Assembly: GCF_008329965.1 (NCBI RefSeq)
Contig: NZ_CP036150.1
Location: forward strand, 2,294,001-2,358,000
Reading direction: 5' to 3'
Source: Oceanispirochaeta crateris
GTDB taxonomy: Bacteria; Spirochaetota; Spirochaetia; DSM-2461
DNA length: 64,000 nucleotides
This document shows positions 8,788 through 19,812 of the stretch, in pieces; position 1 is the stretch's first letter, and each line of letters starts with the position of its first letter. Position numbers and translations under genes: made by a program. A model generated the notes under the pieces. That model ran no database searches and was not told where the DNA came from. It worked only from the letters and a program-made list of their open reading frames with translations.

Positions 8788-10374
8788 ATGGGTCTGAAAA
8801 AACAAATTGAATCAGGGCAGGCTGTTCTGGGCATCGAGCTGGGTTCAACCAGGATCAAGGCGGTCCTCATAGATGCGAACAGGAAGCCTATTGCCTCCGG
8901 TGGATATGACTGGGAAAACTCTCTTATTGACGGAGTCTGGACCTATGATCTGGAAGAAGTCTGGACAGGGGTTCAGGGCAGTTATGCCAAACTGAAACAG
9001 GATGTCATGGCAAAATACGGAGTCACTCTTAAAACAGTAAAAGGCCTCGGTTTCAGCGGTATGATGCATGGATATATTGTCTTCGATAAAGAGGACAAAC
9101 AGCTCACCCCCTTCAGGACATGGCGTAACAATTTCACCAGTGAAGCCTCGGCTGCACTGACAGGACGTTTCAACTACAACATACCCCAAAGATGGAGCAT
9201 AGCCCATCTCTATCAGGCTATTTTAAACAATGAATCCCATGTCTCTGAAATCGCTTATATGACAACACTGGCAGGATACATTCACTGGAAACTCACTGGA
9301 GAAAAAGTGATGGGTGTCGGCGAAGCCTCTGGAATGTTCCCCATTGATCTTAAAAGCAAAGAGTTTGATGCCGACCTCATCAACAGCTTTGATACACTCA
9401 TAGAAGAAAAGGGATTCAAATGGAAGCTTAAAGAGATACTGCCCCAGGTGCTGGTTGCAGGAGAGAAAGCAGGAACTCTGACAAAAGAGGGAGCCCTCCT
9501 CCTGGATAGCAGCGGAGAACTGACACCAGGAATTCCCCTTTGTCCTCCCGAAGGCGATGCGGGTACAGGAATGGTTGCCACCAACAGTGTTGCCGTCAGA
9601 ACCGGAAATGTTTCGGCTGGAACGTCTGTGTTCGCCATGCTGGTCCTGGAAAAAGCACTGTCAAAAGTTCATCCCGAGATAGACCTGGTCACTACTCCAG
9701 ACGGCAATCTTGTGGGAATGGCCCACTCCAATAATTGTACCTCCGATTACGATGCCTGGATATCCCTCTTTGGTGAAGCTGCAAAAGCCCTGGGAGCGGA
9801 AGTATCAGTACCGGTCCTCTATGACACCCTACTCGGCCTGTCCCTCAAGGCAGATCCGGATTGTGGAGGTCTTCTGGCTTACGGCTATATCTCAGGAGAA
9901 CATATGACTGGTTTCAGCGAAGGCCGGCCTCTTTTTGCAAGATCGAATGACAGTAACTTTACCCTTCCAAATTTCATAAGAACCCATCTTTTCACCTCTC
10001 TTTGTGCTTTGAAAACGGGCCTGAATATCCTGATAGATGAGGAAAAGGTTGTGGTGGATGAAATAAGAGGACATGGCGGATTTTTCAAGACAGCCGAAGT
10101 GGGACAGAAAATCATGGCCGCCGCGACAAACACTCCAGTTTCTATTCTTGAAACAGCTGGTGAAGGCGGAGCATGGGGCATTGCCCTTCTGGCCTCCTAT
10201 ATGGCTCAAGAAGAAGAACAGACCCTCCCTGAATTTCTCAATGATGTTTTCAAAGAAAGTATGGGTGTTGCGGTAAAACCAGACCCCGCAGATGTGAAAG
10301 GATTTAATTCCTTCTTCGACCGCTACCATAAGGGGCTTCCCCTGGAAAGAGCTGCCGTAGAAAACCTGGATTAA
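8788..10374 (+). CDS. FGGY-family carbohydrate kinase, probable L-ribulokinase/xylulokinase type
   Basis: 528-residue sugar kinase of the actin-like ATPase superfamily. The phosphate-1 loop [17 protein letters not shown] is at residues about 13-30, the sugar-site region [13 protein letters not shown] at about 89, and [19 protein letters not shown] around 274 is the second-domain nucleotide region. The shape fits clostridial and Thermotoga kinases that work with AraD and arabinose isomerase. With the araD relic next door, L-ribulose is the most likely substrate; xylulose or another ketose cannot be excluded. ATG 8788 has AAAGGGG about 9 bases upstream. Its TAA overlaps the stop of the convergent HD-GYP gene. 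Confidence 0.88.
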   Translation: MGLKKQIESGQAVLGIELGSTRIKAVLIDANRKPIASGGYDWENSLIDGVWTYDLEEVWTGVQGSYAKLKQDVMAKYGVTLKTVKGLGFSGMMHGYIVFDKEDKQLTPFRTWRNNFTSEASAALTGRFNYNIPQRWSIAHLYQAILNNESHVSEIAYMTTLAGYIHWKLTGEKVMGVGEASGMFPIDLKSKEFDADLINSFDTLIEEKGFKWKLKEILPQVLVAGEKAGTLTKEGALLLDSSGELTPGIPLCPPEGDAGTGMVATNSVAVRTGNVSAGTSVFAMLVLEKALSKVHPEIDLVTTPDGNLVGMAHSNNCTSDYDAWISLFGEAAKALGAEVSVPVLYDTLLGLSLKADPDCGGLLAYGYISGEHMTGFSEGRPLFARSNDSNFTLPNFIRTHLFTSLCALKTGLNILIDEEKVVVDEIRGHGGFFKTAEVGQKIMAAATNTPVSILETAGEGGAWGIALLASYMAQEEEQTLPEFLNDVFKESMGVAVKPDPADVKGFNSFFDRYHKGLPLERAAVENLD

Positions 10375-13178
10375 TCTTGGTCATCCGGAATGGGAAGATC
10401 CATATCGACCTGTTCCGGATTCAATTCTTCTGTAGCATAGCGGGTCAAACTCCCGCTCCGTAGAAAGATGTCCATCAGATCTTCATCCAAATGTCCCTCC
10501 GAGACCATTCCTTTCATGATTTTTAGAGCCTTGGATAGTTTCATGGGTTCACGGTAAGGACGATCCATGGCGGTGAGTGCCTCGAAAATATCGGCTAGTG
10601 TGATGATCCTGGCCTGCAGGGGAATCTGGTCGGCTTTGAGTCCCCGGGGATAGCCTGAGCCATCAAGCTTTTCATGATGCATGGATGCATAATCCCCCAC
10701 CCTGGACAGATGGCCAGGAAAGGGCAACTCTTCAAGAATCTGGAAGGTCATCTGAGCATGGTGTTCGACCTGCTTCCGTTCTTCAGGATTCAGATTTCCT
10801 TTGCGAATAGAGAGATTGTACAACTCATTTTCGGTCAAATAAGGATAGGATTGATCCTTATAGGTATAACTTTTCCCACTGATTTCTTTGAGTCTCTTCA
10901 GGTTTTCATCACTTAAGTATTCTGAACTGCTATTACAGCTTTTCAAAAATTCAAACTCTTCTTCCAGTTCATCCCAATCTGCCTGCCGTGCTTCGTTGCA
11001 ACCCATGGACCCCATCATTCTGTACCGGGCTTCAATGATCTCAATACCATCTTGCATTCTCTCGAGCTTGGTCCTTTTATCCATCACATTTTCAGGGGTC
11101 GTGATCTTGCCGATATCATGCATCCATGCAGCCAGTCGCAGTTCCTCCAACTCCTCTTCATTAAAGAGGACAGGTCCGTACTTTCCCATTTGGTTACGGT
11201 TCACCTCGGCGGCGATATACATGGTCAAAATAACTACACGCCTGATATGACCACCCGTATAGGCAGATTTTTCATCAATGGCAGCGGCAATACTGCGGAT
11301 AAAGGCATTGAAGAGCTCTTCCAAATTCTTGCCTAGCTGGACATTGGTCAAGGCGACAGCGGCTTGAGAGGCTAAAGAGATGATCAATTTCTCTGAAAAA
11401 TCAGAGAAGGGCTGAACAGCACAGAGGTCCTGACTCCGGGCGTTGATCAGTTGAATCACTCCTATCAAATCTCCGGACATGTTCTTCATGGGAATAACCA
11501 GCATGGATTCAGAGCGATAATTATTCAGTTTGTCATATTCGACAACACCGGAAAAATCAAAGCTTTCTCCGGTTTCATAGACATTGGAAATATTTATGAC
11601 CTTTCCGGTCACAGCGGCATGAGAGGAAACATTGGCTGTATTCGGTTTTCCGTCCCTGATCAAAGGAACTGGAGGAAGTCCGATGGGATCTCCACGCACT
11701 CCCCCCTGGCGAATGCCCATGGACTGATTATGTAGAATTGAAAATTCAAGGTGGTTCTTTTCGGGGTTATAAAGATACAGGGTACCGCCGTCAGCCCTTG
11801 TCAATTTTTCGGCTTCATCCAGAATCAATTCCATTAATCGATTCACATTCCTTTCTGTAGAAAGGGCAAGACCGACCTCGGCAAATGCCCTATATCCGCT
11901 TTCGCTCTCTTTCAGGAAGTCTACTTTATTCTTCAGGTTTTTGTTGGCATCTGCAAGATTACGCCTCAGCTCATTGTAGGTCTGGGACAAGAGGCAAAAC
12001 TCATCATCCGTGTCTAGTTTAATCTCCTTAAAATGGTCCATGTCTCCGGATTTCATGGAATCAATGAGCAGCTCCAGAGGATGAATAATCTGTTTGTGAA
12101 ATCGATTTCGAAACACAAAATACAGGAGGGCAATGGAAACAAGGATGAATGACAAAATAGAAAAGAAAATGATGTTCCGAGTTCTTAGAAGGGAGGACCT
12201 ATTGTGAATAAGCAGCACCGCATAGTGGGTATTCTTGTTTACGATCCCGGAGAGAGACAAGGGAGCATAATAAATATTCTGAGCATTCCCAGAAAATTGG
12301 ACATTTTCATAATAGCCTGTCTCTCCTGCAATGCCTTTTACAACGGCTTCACTGATTTCCTGAGGCCAGTCAATGTTGTATTCCTCATGATTTAAATATC
12401 CCTGGCCATTGAGCTCTGAGACATCAGGCCCCAAGACGGAACGTTTCATAGTTTTAAGATTGAACATTTCGGAGAGAATTGCACTATCAGGATGAGCGAT
12501 CACCACGCCTTCCGTATCGGTAACAATGGCATACATATCTTCCAAAACCAGGGAAGATTCAACAATCTCCTGAAATTTATGAAAATTGATATTCATCCCC
12601 ATGATTCCGATGAACTGTCCCTGGTCCCAGATAGGATGAAAAATCGAAGCCACCGGCTTGGCACCGGTCAATGAGAAATAGGAGTGGGAAATAAAGGAAC
12701 GGTAGTCCTGATTGAGTGCCATTTCTCTAAACCACCAACGGTTTTCTCTTTCTCCCAAGTCACCATAGGATCTGGCCGTTTGATACCCATTGTGATCCTG
12801 TATGAAAAAGAGTTCTACAAAATCGTACTGATTCTGAACCTGTCCTAATAAAGGATAACCAGAGCTGTCACTCAAAGGAGATTCTGTATCATAGAGATTT
12901 CGGTATGTCTCAGACCTTATCTCCCAGTTTTCATCGGCATTGAGGATGGTGTCTTTGATCTCAGGATTAATGGAGAGTTGGTAATTCACTGAAATCGCAT
13001 GATCCAGAAAAATCCGGATGTGATCACTCAGAGCCTTCAGCTGTATTTGGTCTTTCACATGTCCATCTTGCTCATTACTAAATAAGAGGTAAGCCGTAAT
13101 GGATATGGATGAGATGAAAACGGATAAAGCGACAGACAGGATCAGCAGCAAATTGAATCTGCGGGAGACTTTACTCAT
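10371..13178 (-). CDS. Membrane sensor with Cache, HAMP, GAF and HD-GYP domains (probable c-di-GMP phosphodiesterase)
   Basis: 935 residues. Transmembrane segment about 9-33, a large periplasmic Cache-type sensor (about 35-330), a second transmembrane segment near 333-353, HAMP linker, GAF domain about 425-610, and a C-terminal HD domain. Catalytic HD is at 687-688 (WMHDIGK), HH at 806-807, HHE at 834-836 and the GYP at 842-844. HD-GYP proteins hydrolyse c-di-GMP. About 95 residues are inserted between HDIGK and the next conserved histidine block, where canonical members have about 30. No strong ribosome site precedes ATG 13178. The gene is monocistronic and ends in a four-base overlap with the kinase. 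Confidence 0.88.
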   Translation of the reverse strand: MSKVSRRFNLLLILSVALSVFISSISITAYLLFSNEQDGHVKDQIQLKALSDHIRIFLDHAISVNYQLSINPEIKDTILNADENWEIRSETYRNLYDTESPLSDSSGYPLLGQVQNQYDFVELFFIQDHNGYQTARSYGDLGERENRWWFREMALNQDYRSFISHSYFSLTGAKPVASIFHPIWDQGQFIGIMGMNINFHKFQEIVESSLVLEDMYAIVTDTEGVVIAHPDSAILSEMFNLKTMKRSVLGPDVSELNGQGYLNHEEYNIDWPQEISEAVVKGIAGETGYYENVQFSGNAQNIYYAPLSLSGIVNKNTHYAVLLIHNRSSLLRTRNIIFFSILSFILVSIALLYFVFRNRFHKQIIHPLELLIDSMKSGDMDHFKEIKLDTDDEFCLLSQTYNELRRNLADANKNLKNKVDFLKESESGYRAFAEVGLALSTERNVNRLMELILDEAEKLTRADGGTLYLYNPEKNHLEFSILHNQSMGIRQGGVRGDPIGLPPVPLIRDGKPNTANVSSHAAVTGKVINISNVYETGESFDFSGVVEYDKLNNYRSESMLVIPMKNMSGDLIGVIQLINARSQDLCAVQPFSDFSEKLIISLASQAAVALTNVQLGKNLEELFNAFIRSIAAAIDEKSAYTGGHIRRVVILTMYIAAEVNRNQMGKYGPVLFNEEELEELRLAAWMHDIGKITTPENVMDKRTKLERMQDGIEIIEARYRMMGSMGCNEARQADWDELEEEFEFLKSCNSSSEYLSDENLKRLKEISGKSYTYKDQSYPYLTENELYNLSIRKGNLNPEERKQVEHHAQMTFQILEELPFPGHLSRVGDYASMHHEKLDGSGYPRGLKADQIPLQARIITLADIFEALTAMDRPYREPMKLSKALKIMKGMVSEGHLDEDLMDIFLRSGSLTRYATEELNPEQVDMDLPIPDDQD

Positions 13179-13262
13179 TATACAAACTTCGGATGATTAT
13201 CAGAGTTGTGTCAAGCATTATTTAAAGAAGCCTGTATGTCAAATGGTGAAATCATCAAAAAA

Positions 13263-14810
13263 TCACCAATCAATGGGAAAGTAATCTTTGAGAAACTTCC
13301 CGCACCAATGTTTTCCAGTATTGATACCGTCAAAAAAGGGATCACAAACTCTGGCAGCACCATCAACAATATCCAGTGGCGGCTGAAAATCATGTAGCTC
13401 TTCTTTCAGTTTAGAAAGCTGAACAGGGTCTTCATCAGTGACCCATCCTGTATCTACCGCATTCATATAGATTCCAAAGTCGGCCAACCCTCTGGCTGAA
13501 GTATGGGTCAGCATGTTCAATGCAGCCTTTGCCATATTGGTATGGGGATGACGTTCGGCTTTTTTAAAGCGATGAAATTTACCTTCCATAGCAGAAACAT
13601 TGACGATGTGTTTTTGACCCGTATTATCCCGTTTCATCATGGGGATGAGCCTGTTGCAGAGCACAAAGGGGGCCACCGCATTGACCAGCTGTATTTCAAG
13701 CATCTCTGAAGTCTGGATCTCTCCAAGTTTTAGACGCCAACTATTGGTTTTTCTCAAATCGACCTGCTGCAGATCCACATCCAGCTTCCCTGCGGGAAAA
13801 ATGGCCTCCGTAGAGAGGGTATCATCATAGGTATAGGGAATTTGGGATAGCCGTGCCGATTCTCTGAGGCCGACTCCCGGGAGTTTCCCATGCCAGGAGA
13901 CGGGCAATGCGCTTTCCCGGCTCAGATCATATTGGTCCACTGAGTCCAGTTTTGCTGTGCAAACCTGAAAATTTTCCAGTAGCTTCTGTGTGTTCTCAGG
14001 CAGATCATGAAAAGACCTTGATTCATTTTCCATCATGTGGGCATAAAATCCGGGAGGTCTTCTCACTGTTTGGGCCGCATTGTTGATAAGGATATCCAGG
14101 CGGCTATATTTTTCTTCCAGATGGCTGCAGAATATCTCCACACTGGGCGTATGCCTCAGATCCAGACCATAGATGTGAAGCCTGTCACCCCAATCCTTAT
14201 AGCCCTCTTCTTTCGCATATCGCAGGGCCGAATCAACGGGAAAACGGGTTGTTGCAATCACAGTAGCTCCGGCTCGGAGCATCATCAGGGTAGCCTGATA
14301 CCCAATTTTCAAACGAGAACCCGTAATCAGGGCAACCTGTCCTGTTAAGTCGGCACTCTGAAATCGTTTTTGATAGTTCAGCTCCGCACAGGAAGGACAC
14401 ATGGCATCATAAAAAAAATGCAGCTTTTTGTATTCGGCCTTACAGACATAGCAGTTTCTGGGAGAATGAAGTTCCAGAGTATCATCATTTTCGATGGAGC
14501 TGTCCCTAAGCAGAAGCTGAGCTGGAGCCGTAAAGACCTCAAACTCTCTGGCTTGACGGATTCCCGTAGAAGCCCTGGCTTTCCGCTCTTCTAAAACGAT
14601 CTGCTGCCGCTTTATCTGGCGTTTTGTCTTATACCTCAGCTTTCTCTGATTGATATCAGGTTTAGACAGAATTCCAGCTGATTTCATGAAGTGGATCTGC
14701 TGTTCTTTGGGAAGTCTTGCAAAGTCATCATGATGTGCCGCCAAATGAGAAAGCACATCCAGGCACAACTCTATGTCTTCTTCTGAAAATTGTTTAACAC
14801 CGGTTTTCAC
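13263..14810 (-). CDS. Short-chain dehydrogenase-like protein with N-terminal extension and zinc ribbon
   Basis: 515 residues, about twice a classical SDR. Residues 1-115 are a charged extension, 120-141 hold CxxC-x14-CxxC (C120, C123, C138, C141), a likely zinc ribbon, and about 155-500 are a Rossmann fold. The nucleotide loop is TGSRLKIG (163-170) rather than TGxxxGxG, NNAAQ is at 243-247, and Ser406 is in VNVSAMEG. Lys428 is present, but the catalytic Tyr four residues before it is Thr424. A helix-rich insert lies at about 250-370. It is probably NAD(P)-binding, but may not use the classical YxxxK chemistry. Substrate is unknown. Confidence 0.75.
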   Translation of the reverse strand: MKTGVKQFSEEDIELCLDVLSHLAAHHDDFARLPKEQQIHFMKSAGILSKPDINQRKLRYKTKRQIKRQQIVLEERKARASTGIRQAREFEVFTAPAQLLLRDSSIENDDTLELHSPRNCYVCKAEYKKLHFFYDAMCPSCAELNYQKRFQSADLTGQVALITGSRLKIGYQATLMMLRAGATVIATTRFPVDSALRYAKEEGYKDWGDRLHIYGLDLRHTPSVEIFCSHLEEKYSRLDILINNAAQTVRRPPGFYAHMMENESRSFHDLPENTQKLLENFQVCTAKLDSVDQYDLSRESALPVSWHGKLPGVGLRESARLSQIPYTYDDTLSTEAIFPAGKLDVDLQQVDLRKTNSWRLKLGEIQTSEMLEIQLVNAVAPFVLCNRLIPMMKRDNTGQKHIVNVSAMEGKFHRFKKAERHPHTNMAKAALNMLTHTSARGLADFGIYMNAVDTGWVTDEDPVQLSKLKEELHDFQPPLDIVDGAARVCDPFFDGINTGKHWCGKFLKDYFPIDW

Positions 14811-14928
14811 ATTCTCACCCTTATCAACATCTTTGAAATTATTGCCGCATTATAGCGAAACAGAGAGACTTACTCATTCGAAAATCTCTCAATATCATGT
14901 TGTTTTTGTGGTTTTCTTAAGAAAAACG

Positions 14929-14956
14929 AAACCTCCGGAATTCACTCCGGAGGTTT
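14929..14956 (-). terminator. Rho-independent terminator after the GGGtGRT gene
   Basis: AACCTCCGGA (14930-14939) pairs with TCCGGAGGTT (14946-14955) around a 6-base loop. On the minus strand the stem is followed by TTTCGTTTTT. It ends the scaffold/GGGtGRT transcript before the SDR gene. Confidence 0.85.
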
Positions 14957-14979
14957 TAAACTCAATGATAACTAGAAAA

Positions 14980-15978
14980 TCAGGCCATTGCTTTTTCGAC
15001 GGCAACCGCCACGGCAACAGAAGCACCGACCATGGGGTTATTTCCCATTCCGATGAGTCCCATCATTTCTACGTGAGCCGGTACGGAAGATGACCCTGCG
15101 AACTGAGCGCTGGAGTGCATTCTACCCATGGTATCGGTCATACCATAGGAAGCAGGACCGGCAGCCATATTGTCAGGATGCAGAGTCCGTCCTGTTCCTC
15201 CACCGGAGGCTACAGAAAAGAAGTCTTTTCCCTGCTCATTGCACTCTTTTTTATAGATACCTGCTGTGGGGTGCTGGAATCTTGTGGGGTTTGTAGAGTT
15301 ACCTGTAATGGAAACATCTACGCCCTCTTTGTGCATAACAGCAACACCTTCAGAAACATCATCCACACCATAACAGTTGATGGTCCCTCTGTCTCCATCG
15401 GAGAATTTGGTTTCCTTCACAACGGCAAGTTCCCCTGTTTCATAGTTGTACTTGGTTTCTACATAGTTGAACCCGTTGATTCTGGAAATCAGGTAGGCTG
15501 CATCCTTACCAAGTCCGTTCAGGATTACCCGCAGGGGTGCTTTTCTAACAGTATTGGCATTCTGGGCAATCTTAATTGCACCTTCAGCGGCTGCAAATGA
15601 CTCATGACCAGCAAGGAAACAGAAGCAGTTGGATTCATCGCTCAGGAGTCTGGCGGCCAAATTTCCATGACCAATACCGACTTTTCGCTGATCTGCAACA
15701 GAACCGGGAATACAGAAAGCCTGAAGGCCTTCACCCAAAACCTCAGCAGCCTCACTGGCTTTTTTTATGCCCCGTTTAACAGCAATAGCCGCCCCGAGAA
15801 CGTAAGCCCAGCTGGCGTTTTCAAAAGCGATATTCTGTGTTTCTTTAACGATTTCATAAGGATCGAAGCCTTTATCGGTACAGATCTTCCTAGCTTCTTC
15901 AAGGGATGAGATGCCGTTCTCTTTGAGAACTACTTCAATCTGTTTTATTCTTCTTTCATAACTTTCAAACAGTGCCAT
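14980..15978 (-). CDS. GGGtGRT protein
   Basis: 332-residue protein of the family named for its GGGTGRT motif, here residues 259-265. A glycine-rich C-terminus follows (MGLIGMGNNPMVGAS). Other features are a helical N-terminus, CFCFLAGHESFAAAEGAI near 118-135, and no signal peptide or membrane segment, so it is cytoplasmic. No biochemical role is established that I can name. It follows an iron-sulfur scaffold gene by 17 bases and shares its transcript, with GGAGG 12 bases before the ATG and a terminator after it. That pairing suggests a role in metal-cluster assembly or use, which is inference. Confidence 0.88.
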   Translation of the reverse strand: MALFESYERRIKQIEVVLKENGISSLEEARKICTDKGFDPYEIVKETQNIAFENASWAYVLGAAIAVKRGIKKASEAAEVLGEGLQAFCIPGSVADQRKVGIGHGNLAARLLSDESNCFCFLAGHESFAAAEGAIKIAQNANTVRKAPLRVILNGLGKDAAYLISRINGFNYVETKYNYETGELAVVKETKFSDGDRGTINCYGVDDVSEGVAVMHKEGVDVSITGNSTNPTRFQHPTAGIYKKECNEQGKDFFSVASGGGTGRTLHPDNMAAGPASYGMTDTMGRMHSSAQFAGSSSVPAHVEMMGLIGMGNNPMVGASVAVAVAVEKAMA

Positions 15979-15995
15979 AATCTTTCTGCTCCTCC

Positions 15996-16691
15996 CTACT
16001 CGTGTCTCGGGTTAACAAATTTCACACCCTCGGCAAAACGACCATAGCTATTAGTACAGGCTTTAACCGCTTCATTGGCGTCTTTACCGTCTTTGATAAT
16101 CATATCCATCATGGGTCCTGTTTTTACATACTCATAACCGATGATCTCATCATTCTTATCCAGAGCCAGTTTGCTAATATAACCTTCGGCAAGATTAAGG
16201 TACCTGGCACCCTTGGCCTTTGTACCATAGGTGGTTCCCACCTGGGAAACGAGTCCTTTACCAAGGTCTTCCAATCCGGCACCCACGGGCAGTCCACCCT
16301 CTGAGAACGCAGTCTGGGAACGACCATAGGCGATCTGAAGAAACAGTTCTCTCATGGCAACATTGATTGCATCACAAACAAGGTCGGTATTGAGGGCTTC
16401 CAGAATAGTCTTTCCTGTGAGCAGTTCTGAGGCCATAGCCGCAGAATGAGTCATCCCGGAGCAACCGATTGTTTCAATCAGACACTCTTCGATGATCCCT
16501 TCCTTGATGTTTAATGACAGTTTACATACACCCTGCTGGGGTGCACACCAGCCGGCTCCATGGGTAAACCCGGAGATGTCGGTAACTTCCTTAGCAACCC
16601 TGAATTTTCCTTCCATCGGAATGGGCGAAGATTCATGCTTGGGTCCTCTGGAAATGGGACACATTTCTTTTACTTCTACAGAGTATTCCAT
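15996..16691 (-). CDS. NifU/IscU-like iron-sulfur cluster scaffold protein (GGGtGRT partner)
   Basis: 231 residues. The central region resembles the IscU/NifU-N scaffold: LIETIGCSGMTHSAAMASEL and LLTGKTILEAL match the GCG..AIASSxLTELxxGKTxxEA pattern. Candidate cluster ligands are C49 and C56 (GWCAPQQGVC), C77 (IGCSG) and C106; C11, C70 and C212 are extra. The usual third IscU ligand motif HCS is not visible. Residues about 155-230 are an extension beyond the 125-residue IscU fold. ATG 16691 has GGAGG upstream. It is first in a two-gene unit with the GGGtGRT protein, so it is not a housekeeping IscU beside IscS. Confidence 0.85.
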   Translation of the reverse strand: MEYSVEVKEMCPISRGPKHESSPIPMEGKFRVAKEVTDISGFTHGAGWCAPQQGVCKLSLNIKEGIIEECLIETIGCSGMTHSAAMASELLTGKTILEALNTDLVCDAINVAMRELFLQIAYGRSQTAFSEGGLPVGAGLEDLGKGLVSQVGTTYGTKAKGARYLNLAEGYISKLALDKNDEIIGYEYVKTGPMMDMIIKDGKDANEAVKACTNSYGRFAEGVKFVNPRHE

Positions 16692-16946
16692 TTTTCCTCC
16701 ATTATACGGCCGGGATTGAAGAGCAACCCCGGTTTCATATTTTGTTCAAAGCCTTAGGGCCTTGTGTTGGTGAGTCTTTCCATTAAATGTGATTATTGTT
16801 AAAGGTGATAAAACACATATGGCAAGCTTAAATGACTTAGATAACAGTTTTGAATATATTAGGGGAAAACAATGATTTTGAAAATAGGCTTTTCAGGATA
16901 AATGAGTAATATTTTATCTTATACCCCAATGCTTAAATCATTGGCT

Positions 16947-17276
16947 TCAGATAAATAGGAAACGCCACAGAAAGAAAACGAACAGACCGCTGGCAATAGA
17001 AGCCATCAAAGTATGCTTTCTCCACAAAGAACCTGCAGTTAAAGCTGCCAAAGAACCAAAGATGTAGGCATTCTGCCAACTGATATCCCAAGAGCCTTCG
17101 GGAAGTAGGACAGATGGCATAATGATGGCCGTCAGTACCGCCGGAGGAACATAATAGAGGGCTCTCTCCATCAAATCGGGCATTTGGAAACGATCGGCCA
17201 AAGCCAGGAGTATATACCGAATAAGAAATGTGACAGCCGTCATACCTGCCAGCATAAGAACTTCCTGGCCGCTCAT
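16947..17276 (-). CDS. azlD: AzlD-family branched-chain amino acid exporter subunit
   Basis: 109-residue hydrophobic protein with about four membrane segments. AzlD-type proteins partner AzlC to export branched-chain amino acids. [11 protein letters not shown] near the N-terminus and [19 protein letters not shown] are typical. Its ATG overlaps the azlC stop by four bases, so the two are co-translated. Only a weak hairpin (CCAATG/CATTGG, 16926-16944) follows. Confidence 0.88.
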   Translation of the reverse strand: MSGQEVLMLAGMTAVTFLIRYILLALADRFQMPDLMERALYYVPPAVLTAIIMPSVLLPEGSWDISWQNAYIFGSLAALTAGSLWRKHTLMASIASGLFVFFLWRFLFI

Positions 17277-18001
17277 GCCCGATCCTCCTTTAATACAGCC
17301 TTGATGGAAAGAGATTTTTCTGTGAGCAATCCGGCGGCCACTCCAGCTAGAGCGGCAACGATGAGTCCCAACTTAAAAGGAAAAAATCCAGTCATCAAAG
17401 AGACAGCACCAGCGCTTATGACACAGATGAGGGCGGGTTTGTTCCTCACAAAGGGGATAGTCATACCAATAAATGTCACGGGCATGGCAAAATCCAGCCC
17501 CCAGGATGTGGCGTCGGGAATACGGCTTCCAAGGAGGAGTCCCAGGGCACACCAAAACTGCCAATTGACATACATGGCTAAAGAAGCGCCCAGCTGATAC
17601 CAGTGTTTTAAGGGTGAATGATCTTCCTGCCGATACCTGACCACCGAAACGGCAAAGGCCTCGTCAGTCAACCAGAAAGCCAGAGGGATTCTCCATCTTT
17701 GGGGAAGAGTCCTCAAATAGGGAAGAAGAGTGGCGCTGTACAGCATATGTCTGAGATTCACCACAAGGGTTGTAAATACAATGATTAAAGTGGGAGCTCC
17801 AGCCGCCACGAGACCAACAGCAATGAACTGGGCCGAACCGGCAAAAACAAGGAGAGACATAACCATAGCAGCGGCGTTGGAAAGTCCTGCCGTCACCGCC
17901 AGAGTTCCGTATATCAGTCCGAAGGGAGCCGTTCCGAGAAGGAGGGGAATAGCCCCTCGTGTTCCATTTATAAATTCTTTAGTCCTACTCATATTTTTCA
18001 T
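17273..18001 (-). CDS. azlC: AzlC-family branched-chain amino acid exporter subunit
   Basis: 242-residue polytopic inner-membrane protein of the AzlC family, with [20 protein letters not shown] at residues about 15-35 and [15 protein letters not shown] near 85, both family landmarks. It is the larger subunit of the AzlCD amino acid exporter. The start ATG 18001 has only a weak GGAAA upstream. No Lrp-type regulator is adjacent. Confidence 0.88.
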   Translation of the reverse strand: MKNMSRTKEFINGTRGAIPLLLGTAPFGLIYGTLAVTAGLSNAAAMVMSLLVFAGSAQFIAVGLVAAGAPTLIIVFTTLVVNLRHMLYSATLLPYLRTLPQRWRIPLAFWLTDEAFAVSVVRYRQEDHSPLKHWYQLGASLAMYVNWQFWCALGLLLGSRIPDATSWGLDFAMPVTFIGMTIPFVRNKPALICVISAGAVSLMTGFFPFKLGLIVAALAGVAAGLLTEKSLSIKAVLKEDRA

Positions 18002-18178
18002 CGCGTTTCCAGTTTATTTAACATTTGCAGGAATTTTTAGCAACTTCATCATAAAAAGAATAAAGATGGAAACTCTGAGAAAACCTATGGGAGAACTATT
18101 TTTAGAATACAATAGGCACCATACGGTTTCACAGAGATCGGGACCAAGGTGACATTTGTTTCCACATTGGAATCTGCG

Positions 18179-18202
18179 AATCCACCCCTCTCGGGGCGGA
18201 TT
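18179..18202 (-). terminator. GC-rich hairpin at the end of the glycosyltransferase gene
   Basis: AATCCACCCC (18179-18188) and GGGGCGGATT (18193-18202) form a 10-bp stem with one mismatch and a 4-base loop, overlapping the stop codon. There is no T run, so it is only a possible terminator. Confidence 0.4.
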
Positions 18203-19613
18203 AAACTGCAAAAGTAGTATTACTCTTGGAAAGGCGTCTGCGGGAAGCCAGGATTTCATCTCCGTAAGCCCCTAAAATGCTCTCCAGCTTTTTTTCCAAT
18301 ACGGGCATTCCAAAGGCTTTCTTCATGGCATTAAAGCTGTTTTCGGTCCTAATGGCTCTGACACCAGGATCCTGAATAAACTGATAAATTTGGCCCAGGC
18401 AGTTCTCGGGAATGATCAAATTCCCTTTTTCATCATAATCATCCCTAATTTCGACGCATTCCAGGCCCCGGTTCATAATGTCTGTCTTATAGACCAGGTA
18501 AGTGGCCACAATGAGGGGCACTCTGGCAGCGACAGTTTCTAAAAGGGCATTCCCAAAACCTTCCCAGATGGGCAAATAGGTGACTATGTCTGAATTTACG
18601 AGAACATCCCTGTTTGTATATAATTTCCGGCCTTGTGCATCAACACCCCGAATAGAGGCAACACGATCAGCAATCAGATCCAGATGCACGCCTACACTCT
18701 CTGCAAGGGATTGAATACCTGTGACATAACTGTCATCCAGTTCATCCCCCTGATACAATGAAATAACAAAACGGATACGCTCTTTTAACTCCGGATATTT
18801 CATTTGAAACTGGGATACGAGCAAAATAGAATCTTCAATCCGTTTCCGGGGAACAATTCTAGTTGGCTGGAGGAACAGGATATCATCCTCTTTGAACCCC
18901 AGATCCATCCGAAATGTGCTGTTGTACTCATCTTTCACCGGAGGATGGTCAAAATCTTCACAATTGGGGACGATGTGCGGATTCACCCGCTTAATGGTCC
19001 TTAGATTATGGGCAGCATAAGAAGAGATCACAACATGTTCCAAAGAGGGATCATCGGGCGGCATGATTTCTTTCAGAAGATCTTCCATATGATTCCCGCT
19101 GAAACGGCTCCGCTCCCACCAGAAATCATGGTGATGAAATATCACAGACATCTTGTACTCCGATGCCAGTTTATATACGGCAGAACCACCGATGAGTGTC
19201 ATGGGCATTGCATTTGTATTCTGGGCGATAAGGCAGTCAATCTTGTTATCGAGGAGAAAACGATGGATAGTATCCGCTGCTTCGGCTCCCTTTAAATCCA
19301 GATCCTCCAGAAGTTCTTTCCGATTATGCTCAGAAAGATTGCTTCTGTTTCCCGGAATGATATGGGGAAACATCAAAAGCTCTATATTTTTTTGGAAATC
19401 CGAATCAAAACACAGTTCTGGGACCTCCAGTCTTTTTTGTTCGGGCACCATGGGGAGATCGGAGGCAAAAGATCCCGCAATGGCGTAGACTTCATGTCCC
19501 AGAGAACCCAGGACTTCGATCCATTTATCAACTTCAAGGGACACGCCGTCAACGTCGCCCAGTTTTCCGCATACAAAAGCCAGCTTGTATTTCTGATTCA
19601 TATTTCTAATCAA
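18201..19613 (-). CDS. GT-B glycosyltransferase (group 1/GT4-like)
   Basis: 470 residues with the two-domain GT-B plan. The N-terminal half begins KLAFVCGKLGDVDGVSLEVD, a donor-side glycine loop. The C-terminal half has DILFLQPTRIVPRKRIEDSI and PIWEGFGNALLETVAARVPL, the GT4 phospho-donor motif (E-x7-E). It likely transfers a sugar from a nucleotide-sugar to a lipid, polysaccharide or small acceptor in the cytoplasm. TTG 19613 or ATG 19601 are both possible starts, neither with a strong ribosome site. No capsule or LPS cluster is adjacent, so the acceptor is unknown. Confidence 0.78.
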   Translation of the reverse strand: MIRNMNQKYKLAFVCGKLGDVDGVSLEVDKWIEVLGSLGHEVYAIAGSFASDLPMVPEQKRLEVPELCFDSDFQKNIELLMFPHIIPGNRSNLSEHNRKELLEDLDLKGAEAADTIHRFLLDNKIDCLIAQNTNAMPMTLIGGSAVYKLASEYKMSVIFHHHDFWWERSRFSGNHMEDLLKEIMPPDDPSLEHVVISSYAAHNLRTIKRVNPHIVPNCEDFDHPPVKDEYNSTFRMDLGFKEDDILFLQPTRIVPRKRIEDSILLVSQFQMKYPELKERIRFVISLYQGDELDDSYVTGIQSLAESVGVHLDLIADRVASIRGVDAQGRKLYTNRDVLVNSDIVTYLPIWEGFGNALLETVAARVPLIVATYLVYKTDIMNRGLECVEIRDDYDEKGNLIIPENCLGQIYQFIQDPGVRAIRTENSFNAMKKAFGMPVLEKKLESILGAYGDEILASRRRLSKSNTTFAV

Positions 19614-19812
19614 CCTATAACTTACAATTTTAGTGTTTTCAGATCAGTATATAAAAAAACCGGAACCATGTCCCCGTGTCAAAGGAGGGATTCTTGGTTT
19701 TTCTCCTCTTTTACGCCCGGATAATAACTCTCTCGAATAAAAGTTCTCTGACTGAAAATGAATGAAAGAAAGGTCCTCACAAGGAAATGAAACCTGCATG
19801 AAAAGGCGATGA

